Positions 6,465 to 14,356 of a stretch of 15,133 nucleotides of DNA are shown here, in pieces; position 1 is the stretch's first letter, and each line of letters opens with the position of its first letter. The notes beneath the pieces were generated by a model, which did no database searches, had not been told where the DNA came from, and worked only from the letters and a program-made list of their open reading frames with translations. The translations under genes and the position numbers were made by a program. The DNA is from Candidatus Lambdaproteobacteria bacterium (GTDB lineage: Bacteria > SAR324 > NAC60-12), in assembly GCA_012964265.1 (NCBI GenBank), contig DTUH01000093.1:1-15133 (forward strand). Direction: 5' to 3'.

Positions 6465-8693
6465 ATGCCATCACGCCTTCAAGAATTACGGAAGAACTAC
6501 AAAGAATTAATTGCTACCGATCCTAATATTCGTAACCGGATGCTGGTGGTGGCAGTTTTATTGTTGTTACTGATTGTACTGGTTATGTTCACTATGCGTC
6601 AGGGTTTTTCAGTTTTGGAGCAATCCGGATCGCAGTTGATGGTTTTTGTGGCCATCAACATCAACATTGTTCTGCTCGCAATTGTTTTCTACATGATTGC
6701 ACGCAACCTGCTCAAACTTTCTTATGAACGTCGCCATCATGTTCTGGGCGTCAATCTTAAAACCAAACTCATTACTTCCTTCATCGTGCTTTCTTTGCCT
6801 GCAATGGGCTTTCACCTGTTTGCAAGTTTCTTCATTGCCACAAATTTGGAATCCTGGCTCAAGGGTCAGCAGGAATCCATGATGCACAGTGCGCAAAACG
6901 TTTCCGAAGCTTATCACAACAATCTTCGCAAAACCATGGAACTCCAAAACTTGATCTGGGAAAGTCGGTTAAAAAAAAGCAAAGGAGATTTCACTAAGCT
7001 GAACCTGCTAAAAAACATTGAAGCAGATGTGACACTTTATTCAGAAGAACAGGAGTTGATGCAGCAATGGATACAAAAAGAGATTTCACAGGTTTATTGG
7101 GCCAGCCCTTCGTTAAAGGAGTGGTATCAAATAAAATCAAAATCTCAAGTCTGGTTCACGGAAGAGGTGGAAAACCGACTCATTTACCGTTACATTCGTC
7201 CCATTTCAATTGAAAATAAAAAATATTATTTAGAAATATTTTTCCCGTCCACACCCCGTGTTTCCGTGGCAATCAACGATATTATTACCCAGGATCAAAA
7301 CACCCTGTTTTTGACAGAATCTGAGGATTTGGTACGGGGATATTTTTTAATAATTTTTCTATTGATGACTCTTTTTATTATTTTTGTTGCCACCTGGCTG
7401 GCCTTCTATCTGGCGCGTGGTTTCGTGCAGCCCATTGAAGATTTGGCGCTTGCCACTCAACGTGTATCAGAGGGTGAATTAGGTTTCCAGGTAAAACTGC
7501 GCGGTCCTCTGGATAAGGACTTTGCTTTGCTCATGCAGTCTTTTAATTCAATGAGCCGTGATCTACTCGAACACCAGGTCGCACTGAATAAAACTACCCG
7601 GCATCTGCAGGAAAGTCACAAGTCCCTGCAAAGCCAAATTCGCTTTGTAGAGCTTGTTCTGGAAAACATCACAACCGGAGTAATGTCTCTGGATATGGAA
7701 GGACACATTGAAATATTGAATCATTCCGCGAAACAAATGCTGCAACTGAAAAACGGTGCGGAAGGCCGCAAACACTATCGGGAGGTGCTTGAAAAGGAAT
7801 CCCTGCAAATGGTTGAAGAAATGGTTGAACAAATTAAAACTGAAAAAGAACACTCAATTTCCCGTTACCTGATTGTTCACAAGAAAGAAGGTCCGATACA
7901 AGTTTCAGCAACACTTCTTCTGCTTCAAAACAGTGATGGCAAATCTGCGGGAATGGTTTGTGTTTACAACAACATCACTGAAATTCAGCGGCTTCAACGT
8001 GCACGGGCATGGCGCGAAGTTGCTCGACGCATTGCCCATGAAATTAAAAATCCACTCACGCCGATTCAACTTTCTGCAGAACGCATCCACCGGAAATATG
8101 CAGATGAAGTTTCGGATAATGTCGCCTTACAGCAGTCAACTCAGACTATCATCAATGAAGTTCAACACCTAAAGCGTATGGTAAGTGAATTTTCCAACTT
8201 TGCGAAAATACCAGAATCAAATCCTCAGTTGAATGATCTCAATGAAATTGTTAAGCAAACTCTCCAACTTTATCATGAAAACATGCCGGCCAGAATTTCT
8301 CTTACCACTGAGTTGAGTGACGCGCTTCCGCAATTGCCTCTGGACGTGGAACAAATTCGGCGGGTAATCATCAATTTGGTGGACAATGCAATCAGCTCAA
8401 TCGGAAAAAAAGGAACGCTTTCACGCATTTTCCGTCAAGGAGAAATCATAATCCGTACGCGACACGTTCCTGATCTGAACATCATTTTTCTGGATGTAGA
8501 GGATAACGGCACCGGAATTTCTCCGGAAATTTCTGACCAACTTTTTGAACCCTACACGACTACCAAAGAACATGGAACAGGTCTTGGACTGACCATCGTC
8601 AGTCAAACTATTTCAGATCACAACGGTTTTACCCGTTTCCGAAATCTTGATTCCGGAGGTGTTTGTTTCACGATTGAACTTCCGGTCACCTGA
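6465..8693 (+). CDS. NtrY-like membrane-bound PAS/HAMP sensor histidine kinase
   Basis: The 742-residue protein has the NtrY plan. Three N-terminal membrane helices (about 26-44, 59-80, 103-125) are followed by an extracytoplasmic sensor region (about 126-290) and a fourth helix (about 292-316). Then come a HAMP linker (318-370), a PAS domain (about 390-505), a HisKA dimerisation domain with H525 in 'RRIAHEIKNPLTP', and a C-terminal HATPase. In the ATPase the N box has N637/N641, the G1 box is DNGTGI at 680-685, an F box follows at 'LFEPYTTT', and the G2 box is GTGLGL at 704-709. It should autophosphorylate on H525 and pass phosphate to a response regulator, classically NtrX. No response regulator is adjacent, so the kinase is an orphan within this window and its signal is unknown. 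The ATG at 6465 follows a heptad repeat and lacks a Shine-Dalgarno sequence. Confidence 0.9.
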   Translation: MPSRLQELRKNYKELIATDPNIRNRMLVVAVLLLLLIVLVMFTMRQGFSVLEQSGSQLMVFVAININIVLLAIVFYMIARNLLKLSYERRHHVLGVNLKTKLITSFIVLSLPAMGFHLFASFFIATNLESWLKGQQESMMHSAQNVSEAYHNNLRKTMELQNLIWESRLKKSKGDFTKLNLLKNIEADVTLYSEEQELMQQWIQKEISQVYWASPSLKEWYQIKSKSQVWFTEEVENRLIYRYIRPISIENKKYYLEIFFPSTPRVSVAINDIITQDQNTLFLTESEDLVRGYFLIIFLLMTLFIIFVATWLAFYLARGFVQPIEDLALATQRVSEGELGFQVKLRGPLDKDFALLMQSFNSMSRDLLEHQVALNKTTRHLQESHKSLQSQIRFVELVLENITTGVMSLDMEGHIEILNHSAKQMLQLKNGAEGRKHYREVLEKESLQMVEEMVEQIKTEKEHSISRYLIVHKKEGPIQVSATLLLLQNSDGKSAGMVCVYNNITEIQRLQRARAWREVARRIAHEIKNPLTPIQLSAERIHRKYADEVSDNVALQQSTQTIINEVQHLKRMVSEFSNFAKIPESNPQLNDLNEIVKQTLQLYHENMPARISLTTELSDALPQLPLDVEQIRRVIINLVDNAISSIGKKGTLSRIFRQGEIIIRTRHVPDLNIIFLDVEDNGTGISPEISDQLFEPYTTTKEHGTGLGLTIVSQTISDHNGFTRFRNLDSGGVCFTIELPVT

Positions 8694-8709
8694 AAACCAA
8701 AGCCAGATC

Positions 8710-9129
8710 ATGAAGAATTTCCAGCAAGTGCTTCAAATACAAACCCGTGGCAAAGGACTCCTGGAAATTACTCCCGAGGTTAGTAAAGTGGTACAAGCTT
8801 CAGAAGTAACTTCCGGAATGTGTAATCTTTTTGTCCGGCACACTTCTGCAAGTCTTGTCATTCAGGAAAATGCTGATCCAGATGTTCAGCAAGATCTTGA
8901 ATATTTTTTCGGAAAGCTGGTTCCTGAAAACGATTTGGGATATACTCACACGATAGAGGGCCCAGATGATATGCCGTCACACATCAGGAGTGCTTTGACC
9001 AGCACTTCGGAGCAGATCCCTCTTTCCGGAGGTAAATTGCTTTTGGGAATTTGGCAGGGAATTTTTCTCTGGGAACACCGCACAGGCGCCAATGTAAGGA
9101 ATATTGTCGTTCATATTTCTGGAGACTGA
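8710..9129 (+). CDS. YjbQ-family (UPF0047) protein, secondary thiamine-phosphate synthase type
   Basis: The 139-residue product matches the YjbQ/UPF0047 family in length and motifs. These are 'LFVRHTSASLVIQENADPD' (40-58), 'HTIEGPDDMPSHIRSAL' (80-96), and the C-terminal 'GGKLLLGIWQGIFLWEHR' (107-124), which covers the family signature. H44, H80, H91 and H123 are candidates for metal or ligand binding. The E. coli member has weak thiamine-phosphate synthase activity, but the physiological role is unresolved. The start at 8710, 16 bases after the kinase stop, gives the usual length. An in-frame TTG at 8647 would overlap the kinase gene and add 21 residues foreign to the family. No clear Shine-Dalgarno sequence is seen. 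Co-transcription with the kinase gene is likely from the spacing. Confidence 0.9.
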   Translation: MKNFQQVLQIQTRGKGLLEITPEVSKVVQASEVTSGMCNLFVRHTSASLVIQENADPDVQQDLEYFFGKLVPENDLGYTHTIEGPDDMPSHIRSALTSTSEQIPLSGGKLLLGIWQGIFLWEHRTGANVRNIVVHISGD

Positions 9130-9225
9130 CTCATGAATTTAACTTGTGAAAACCTTACTGTTGTACTAGAGTTCAACTATTTTTTATCTGCAAACTAACC
9201 CTACAAAAAGAAACAATATTTTTAC

Positions 9226-10875
9226 ATGCAAACAAAATTTATCTTCATAACCGGCGGTGTAGTTTCCGGACTTGGAAAAGGAATTGCCGCGGCTTCTATT
9301 GGAGCACTGCTGGAATCAAGAGGTTTAACAATCAGCCTGATGAAATTGGATCCATACATCAATGTGGATGCCGGAACTATGAATCCTTTTCAGCATGGTG
9401 AAGTTTTTGTGACCGTGGATGGCGCAGAAACTGATCTTGATTTAGGACATTATGAACGCTACACAAACGCCGTCTTGACCCGCAGACACAACTGTACCAC
9501 CGGTCAAATTTATGATGCAGTAATACGTAAAGAACGTGCCGGTGATTATTTGGGTGCAACTGTACAGGTCATACCGCACGTGATTGATGAAATCAAAAAA
9601 ACAATTTCAGATGCCGCCCGATTAGCTGACACTGATTCTAATTCCGCAACTGCGCCAAACGCTGATATTTGTATCGTTGAAATTGGAGGAACGGTTGGAG
9701 ATATTGAGTCCCTGCCTTTTCTCGAAGCAATTCGTCAATACAGGCATGATCATGGAAAAGATAACACTCTGTTTGTACACCTGACTTTAATCGTGCAGAC
9801 AACAGAAATGAAAACCAAGCCCACTCAGCACAGTGTGGGCAAACTCAGGGAAATAGGAATTCAACCGGATATTCTCATTTGCCGTACCTCTGAAATTCTC
9901 ACTGACAAAGTTCGCAGCAAAATTTCTCTCTTTACCAATGTTCCGGAAAATTCTGTAGTGAATGGACTTGACGTAGAGTCGGTTTATGAAGCGCCGTTGA
10001 TGTTTCATCAGCAGGAATTGGATAACACCATCATGACCTATCTGCAAATGTGGACCGGAAGTCCTAAACTGCAGCCGTGGATTGATTTGATTGAAAATTA
10101 TAAAAATCCGCATGATGAGGTGGACATTGCTTTTATCGGAAAATATGTTGAGAAAAGGGATTCGTATGAAAGCCTCAACGAAGCTCTTTTTCATGGCGGC
10201 ATTGCAAACCGGCTTAAAGTTCAACTGCACTATATTGACTCCGAATTGTTGACGCAGGAAAACGCGTTTGCGCAATTGGAAAGTATGGACGGTATTTTGG
10301 TTGCTCCAGGATTTGGTGAGCGTGGAACCGAAGGAAAAATTGCCTCCATCAAAATAGCACGGACAAAGAAAATCCCTTTCTTCGGAATTTGCCTCGGAAT
10401 GCAAATGGCGATTGTGGAATTTGCCCGGAATGTTGTTGGAATTGAGGGTGCTAATTCCGGAGAGATCCGTCCGGATCATCCGGAAAATGTAATAGACTTG
10501 ATGCCGGAACAGGCGGGACACGAGGAAACGGGGGGCACGATGCGTTTGGGCAGCCAAACCACAGTCTTAAACGAAGGTACATTGATTGCCAAAATTTACA
10601 ATAAAACAACGATTTCGGAACGTCATCGGCATCGTTATGAAGTGATGAACGAATTTGTACCACGGTTTAAAGACGCAGGACTGACCATTTCCGGACAGCA
10701 TCCTGAAAGAAACTTGGTGGAAACGATTGAACTTCCTGAACATCCCTGGTTTATCGGCTGTCAGTATCATCCGGAGTTGCAGTCAAAACCTCTTAAACCG
10801 CATCCTCTTTTTTCTTCTTTTATTGAAGCTGCTTATGCAAAAAGGCAGTCACGTTCTAGTCTTCAGCCAACTTAA
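9226..10875 (+). CDS. pyrG: CTP synthase
   Basis: PyrG converts UTP to CTP with ATP and glutamine. The 549-residue product is full length (E. coli about 545). The N-terminal synthase domain begins with 'KFIFITGGVVSGLGKG' (4-19), has 'LDPYINVDAGTMNPFQHGEV' near 42-61 and 'EIGGTVGDIESLPF' near 147-160, and a slightly longer polar loop at about 124-142. The C-terminal class I glutaminase domain has the triad C389 in 'GICLGMQ', H515 and E517 in 'CQYHPE'. It lies 96 bases after the YjbQ-family gene, enough for its own promoter, although I see no strong one. It is followed after 21 bases by an LptA-like gene. CTP feeds lipid and CMP-Kdo synthesis, so linkage to an LPS-transport gene is sensible. 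No attenuator of the Gram-positive pyrG type was recognised. Confidence 0.98.
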   Translation: MQTKFIFITGGVVSGLGKGIAAASIGALLESRGLTISLMKLDPYINVDAGTMNPFQHGEVFVTVDGAETDLDLGHYERYTNAVLTRRHNCTTGQIYDAVIRKERAGDYLGATVQVIPHVIDEIKKTISDAARLADTDSNSATAPNADICIVEIGGTVGDIESLPFLEAIRQYRHDHGKDNTLFVHLTLIVQTTEMKTKPTQHSVGKLREIGIQPDILICRTSEILTDKVRSKISLFTNVPENSVVNGLDVESVYEAPLMFHQQELDNTIMTYLQMWTGSPKLQPWIDLIENYKNPHDEVDIAFIGKYVEKRDSYESLNEALFHGGIANRLKVQLHYIDSELLTQENAFAQLESMDGILVAPGFGERGTEGKIASIKIARTKKIPFFGICLGMQMAIVEFARNVVGIEGANSGEIRPDHPENVIDLMPEQAGHEETGGTMRLGSQTTVLNEGTLIAKIYNKTTISERHRHRYEVMNEFVPRFKDAGLTISGQHPERNLVETIELPEHPWFIGCQYHPELQSKPLKPHPLFSSFIEAAYAKRQSRSSLQPT

Positions 10876-10896
10876 GATGAAACAAAGACTCTAAAC

Positions 10897-12150
10897 ATGC
10901 ATACTCAAATAAGCTTAAAAATAATTTCTGCTTTACTGCTTCTACTCGGTTTTGTTGCGACAGAACCTGCATGGAAAGTGAGTCGAGTCAGCTTTGCTTC
11001 ACCACTAAACTCCTTCAAGGTAACACGCAATACTCTGGATCATCTGCAAAGAGAGGGTTTCTCAAAAGCACTCACCGCTAAGTTTGCCCCGATGTTGGAT
11101 AAAGTCTACCTGAACCGTACAGAATTTCTGGACGCGCTACCGATATTCCTTGTGCCAAAACAGCGTGATATCATTTTGCGGTATGCCACAACTGAACAAA
11201 TTAAAATTCAGGCCGACGAATTTAGTAGTGATCTTAATGAAAACGCAGCTGTTTTTCGGGGAAACGTCAAAGGAATTATACCCAGGGAAAACATTGAATT
11301 AACAACGGCCAAACTTCGCCTGGTTTCCGGATTGGATTCTAACTTCGAAAAATTGATCGGAGAAGGTGGAGTTCAGGTCAAACAATGGGACAGGGAAGCT
11401 CGTTCAGATTTCGCGATTTACACACAAGTTGGTCTTGATAAAAAGTCAGCTGATACAGATACTTCCTCAACAAAAAAGATAAGAACACCTCAGCAAACTT
11501 TGCTGATGCAGGGTAATGTTATTTTGAAAGCAGCGCAGGGTAATGTACGCAGTGATTCCGTTCTATTGGATCTCCTGCGTCAACATGCAACTCTGGAAGG
11601 TCAGGATACAAGCAAGGAAGGACGTATCCGGGTTGAGGCAAATCTGAGTGACCTCGAAACAAATCGTGGAAAGCTGGAATCTGAGACCAAGACTTCGGAA
11701 TCAGGAAATGAAAATCCACAAAAATCTGAACCACGTAAAGTACTTTTATTAGCGTCCCGTGCAGTGCTTGATAACAAAAAACATCAGGCAATGTTTGAGG
11801 GAGACGTAGAAATGGAACGAACACCGGACAAGCTCTATATTCACGCAGGGAAAATAACTTTGCGTTTGAGTCAATCGCAAGAATTACAATCAATCCAGGC
11901 TGAGCAGGAAGTCTGTTTTGAACAACCGGGCCGTGTTGCCAAGGCTGACCGGGCGAGCTTTGATGAAATATCCCGGACTATTTTACTTGAAGGAAACGCG
12001 GAAGTTCAATCCGGAAAATTTCACCTCCAGGGAACCACGATTAATTTATACCTTGATGTAAATAAAGGTGTGGCTCAAGGCGCCAACAAAGCTCCAATCC
12101 AAATGACGATCCTCGGAGCACAATCTCCTTCCATCTTTACATGTAGATGA
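10897..12150 (+). CDS. LptA/OstA-like LPS transport protein with two OstA-like units
   Basis: The 417-residue product has an N-terminal hydrophobic signal or anchor (about 8-22, possible cleavage after 'FVA'). A segment at about 35-95 was not recognised. Two stretches with the strand pattern of the LptA/OstA N-terminal fold follow. Unit one (about 100-235) includes 'IQADEFSSD', 'FRGNVKG' (120-126), 'GEGGVQV' and 'LMQGNVIL' (203-210). Unit two (about 281-405) includes 'LLASRAVLDN', 'MFEGDVEME' (299-307), 'VAKADRASFD' and 'LLEGNAEVQSG' (363-373). A charged low-complexity linker at about 236-280 separates them. LptA bridges LPS from LptC to LptD across the periplasm. E. coli LptA is about 185 residues, so this looks like a tandem or LptC/LptA-type fusion. 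It follows pyrG by 21 bases and overlaps the FKBP gene by ATGA. The family call is fairly secure; exact role is inferred. Confidence 0.75.
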   Translation: MHTQISLKIISALLLLLGFVATEPAWKVSRVSFASPLNSFKVTRNTLDHLQREGFSKALTAKFAPMLDKVYLNRTEFLDALPIFLVPKQRDIILRYATTEQIKIQADEFSSDLNENAAVFRGNVKGIIPRENIELTTAKLRLVSGLDSNFEKLIGEGGVQVKQWDREARSDFAIYTQVGLDKKSADTDTSSTKKIRTPQQTLLMQGNVILKAAQGNVRSDSVLLDLLRQHATLEGQDTSKEGRIRVEANLSDLETNRGKLESETKTSESGNENPQKSEPRKVLLLASRAVLDNKKHQAMFEGDVEMERTPDKLYIHAGKITLRLSQSQELQSIQAEQEVCFEQPGRVAKADRASFDEISRTILLEGNAEVQSGKFHLQGTTINLYLDVNKGVAQGANKAPIQMTILGAQSPSIFTCR

Positions 12151-12572
12151 AAGTTGCTACATCCGCAGCAGCACAGCAGCAAAACATAAAAATAAATAAG
12201 CGACCACAGTTAGCCCTCGATGTGGCATTTAAAACCGGTAGTTCGGGAATACAAGTCTATGTCGAACGTCCCGGCCATGGAGCTAAAGCGCAAGACGACA
12301 GTCATATTAAAGTTCATTATGAGGGCTGGCTGTCAAAGGACTTCACCCTGTTTGACAGCAGCAGAGCAAAGCTCCGACCTTTTGAATTCGATTTAGGAAA
12401 AGGCAGTGTGATTGACGGTTGGGAGATCGCACTCAAAGGAGTGAGGCAGGGAACCAAGATGCAAATTAAAATTCCGGCCAAACTGGCATACGGTAGTCAA
12501 GGTGCAGCCTCAATGGGTATCCCGCCAAATGCAGACTTGATCTTCAAGGTTGAAGTCCTCAAAGTTACGTGA
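12147..12572 (+). CDS. FKBP-type peptidyl-prolyl cis-trans isomerase
   Basis: The 141-residue protein contains one FKBP domain at about 35-140 that would speed prolyl-peptide isomerisation in protein folding. Active-site positions are visible: Y58 in 'VHYEGWL', F69/D70 in 'LFDSS', F81, V88/I89 and W92 in 'GSVIDGWEIAL', Y115 in 'KLAYGSQG', the 'GIPPNADLIF' loop and F133. Residues 1-33 are polar and Gln/Ala/Lys-rich and do not form a signal peptide. An in-frame TAG at 12144-12146 excludes any longer upstream start, so the product appears cytoplasmic. Its ATG overlaps the stop of the LptA-like gene (ATGA), so translation is probably coupled. It is the last plus-strand gene before a convergent junction. 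Confidence 0.93.
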   Translation: MKVATSAAAQQQNIKINKRPQLALDVAFKTGSSGIQVYVERPGHGAKAQDDSHIKVHYEGWLSKDFTLFDSSRAKLRPFEFDLGKGSVIDGWEIALKGVRQGTKMQIKIPAKLAYGSQGAASMGIPPNADLIFKVEVLKVT

Positions 12573-12631
12573 CGTGTATCTATTCCACTTGTTGCAAAAT
12601 AAAAAACTAAGTCCTCACTTTGTCTATAATC

Positions 12632-14356
12632 TCACCGATTCCGCCAGATTTGTGTGCGTCGTTTGAGATAACGGGAAAGCAGTGCGTGGAGCATCCGGAA
12701 TGCGGCTGAGGTGTAGACGATCATCAAAGCCATGGCAGCGGCAGGTGCAATGTCTCCTGCATCATCCATGTTCAGGACAGCAATTGAGGCCAGCATGGTT
12801 TCCGGAGAGTAGAGGAAAACCACGGCGGCAACTGTGGTCATGGCATTCAAAAAAAGATAGCTCGCCACATCCAGCAAAGCGGGCAGACAAACCGGAAGCG
12901 TGACTTTTCCAAATGTCCTCCAGACTGGTGTTTTCAGGGAAAGAGAAACGGTTTCAAATTCCGGATCAAGCTGCTTCAATGCAGTGAGGCAGGTAAGATG
13001 GCTGACGGTATAAAAGTGGACGATTGTGCTGATCACCAGGATTCCCATTGTTCCATAAAGGAAACCAAGCGGATTGTCCGGATGATTAAAAAAGAAAATG
13101 TAAGCTATTCCTAAAACCAATCCGGGAATGGCGAGCGGCATCATGGCGATCAAATGTAAAATGGTACGCAACCATGAAACCCCTCTTGCTTTTTCAACCA
13201 GGTAGCTGCCGAAGAATATCAGCCCCGAACCAAACACGGCACAATAAATCGCCATCCGGATTGAATTGAGATATGCTTCCCAGCCACCGCCGTCCATCAA
13301 ATCAAAATCGTAATTATTCAGTGTAAGTGAGAGATTATAGGGCCAGAATGTGACGAAAGAGGCGTAGGCTGCCATCCCCAGCATGGCCAGGAAAATGAAT
13401 GCTATAGTTGCGCAAAATCCAAAAAGGAGCCAGTCGCGCAAGGGTTCAGATTTTGGTTGAAACGGTACTGCACGTGCGGAAAGTAGGGCGACTTGTTTGC
13501 GCTGTACCCAGCGGTCGGCAATAAAAGCGGCTACTGCGGGCAGGAGCAAAACCAGCGAAACAACCGCCCCCATCTCGAAGTTTTGCTGACCGACGACTTG
13601 TTTGTACACGTCCGTCGCCAGCACATTAAAATTTCCCCCGATGACTTTCGGCACACCAAAATCGGTGATAACCAGCGTGAAAACAATGAAGCCTGTGCTA
13701 AGGATTCCGTACTTTGCACTCGGAAGTGTGACCGTCCAAAAGACACGCCACTTTGGCGTGCGCAAGGCTTCAGCGGCTTCATAAAGTCTGGCATCTGCAG
13801 TAGAAAGCGCTGTAATTAAAATCATCAGTGCATGAGGAAATACCCAGAAACACGAGGCCATGATGACACCGATGGGACCGTAAATCGTAGCCCCGAACAA
13901 CCATGATTTGAGTACGCCTTGAGTTCCAAACCAGTAAATCAAAGAAATTGCAGCCAGCAAAGAAGGCGCAAGAATTGGAATCAGCGCCACGCCGCGAAAA
14001 AACAAACGAAACGGCATTTTGGTTCGGGTCAGCGCATAGGCGTATATAAAGGCCAGCACCAATACAATCATTGCCGAAAAAAATGCCACACCTAAACTGT
14101 TTGTAATGGACGTGAAAAGCGCCGGAGTTTGAAAATATTCACGAAAATTCTGCAAACCGACAAATTCACCGTCCATGTCTTCAAAACTTTTTGAGAGCAG
14201 GGAATAAAGCGGTAAAACTACTAAAATTGACAGCAAACTTATTACGACCACCAGTCCGGTCCGTAAAGCATAGTCATCCCGACTGAGCTTGATACGTACG
14301 CTGGAGGCTCCCCTGGCTGGGACAGTTGTGGCGGGAATCGAAACTGCAGCACTCAT
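12632..14356 (-). CDS. ABC transporter permease, fused two-domain, putative 2-aminoethylphosphonate type
   Basis: The 574-residue inner-membrane protein is a tandem fusion of two BPD_transp_1 permease domains (about 85-285 and 360-560) with about twelve membrane helices. Each half has an EAA-type loop that contacts the ATPase: 'EAAEALRTPKWRVFWTVTLP' at 193-212 and 'ETVSLSLKTPVWRTFGKVTLP' at 468-488. Fused permeases of this type occur in Fe(III) (FbpB) and putative 2-aminoethylphosphonate (PhnU/PhnV-like) importers. 'LPLYSLLSKSFEDMDGEFVGL' at 48-68 and 'LIPILAPSLL' at 125-134 resemble the phosphonate-type group as I recall it, so that is favoured but not proven. AGGA lies six bases before the ATG. 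The start shares an ATGA overlap with the stop of the upstream ATPase gene, so the two form an operon. Confidence 0.85.
   Translation of the reverse strand: MSAAVSIPATTVPARGASSVRIKLSRDDYALRTGLVVVISLLSILVVLPLYSLLSKSFEDMDGEFVGLQNFREYFQTPALFTSITNSLGVAFFSAMIVLVLAFIYAYALTRTKMPFRLFFRGVALIPILAPSLLAAISLIYWFGTQGVLKSWLFGATIYGPIGVIMASCFWVFPHALMILITALSTADARLYEAAEALRTPKWRVFWTVTLPSAKYGILSTGFIVFTLVITDFGVPKVIGGNFNVLATDVYKQVVGQQNFEMGAVVSLVLLLPAVAAFIADRWVQRKQVALLSARAVPFQPKSEPLRDWLLFGFCATIAFIFLAMLGMAAYASFVTFWPYNLSLTLNNYDFDLMDGGGWEAYLNSIRMAIYCAVFGSGLIFFGSYLVEKARGVSWLRTILHLIAMMPLAIPGLVLGIAYIFFFNHPDNPLGFLYGTMGILVISTIVHFYTVSHLTCLTALKQLDPEFETVSLSLKTPVWRTFGKVTLPVCLPALLDVASYLFLNAMTTVAAVVFLYSPETMLASIAVLNMDDAGDIAPAAAMALMIVYTSAAFRMLHALLSRYLKRRTQIWRNR

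Noticed and set aside
8647..8709. Upstream TTG extension of the YjbQ-family gene
   Set aside because: It overlaps the end of the kinase gene and adds 21 residues not seen in this family; the ATG at 8710 gives the family length.
9144..9169. Possible promoter (TTGTGA and TACTAG) upstream of pyrG
   Set aside because: The spacing is only 14 bases and the -10 match is poor.
9787..10557. 256-codon open frame on the minus strand opposite pyrG
   Set aside because: It is fully antisense to a highly conserved CTP synthase, has no recognisable motifs and reads as a codon-bias shadow.
12587..12612. Possible terminator hairpin between the convergent FKBP and permease genes
   Set aside because: The arms (ACTTGTT and AACTAAGT) are AT-rich with a bulge and a long loop, and no proper U-tract follows the stem; it is too weak to call.
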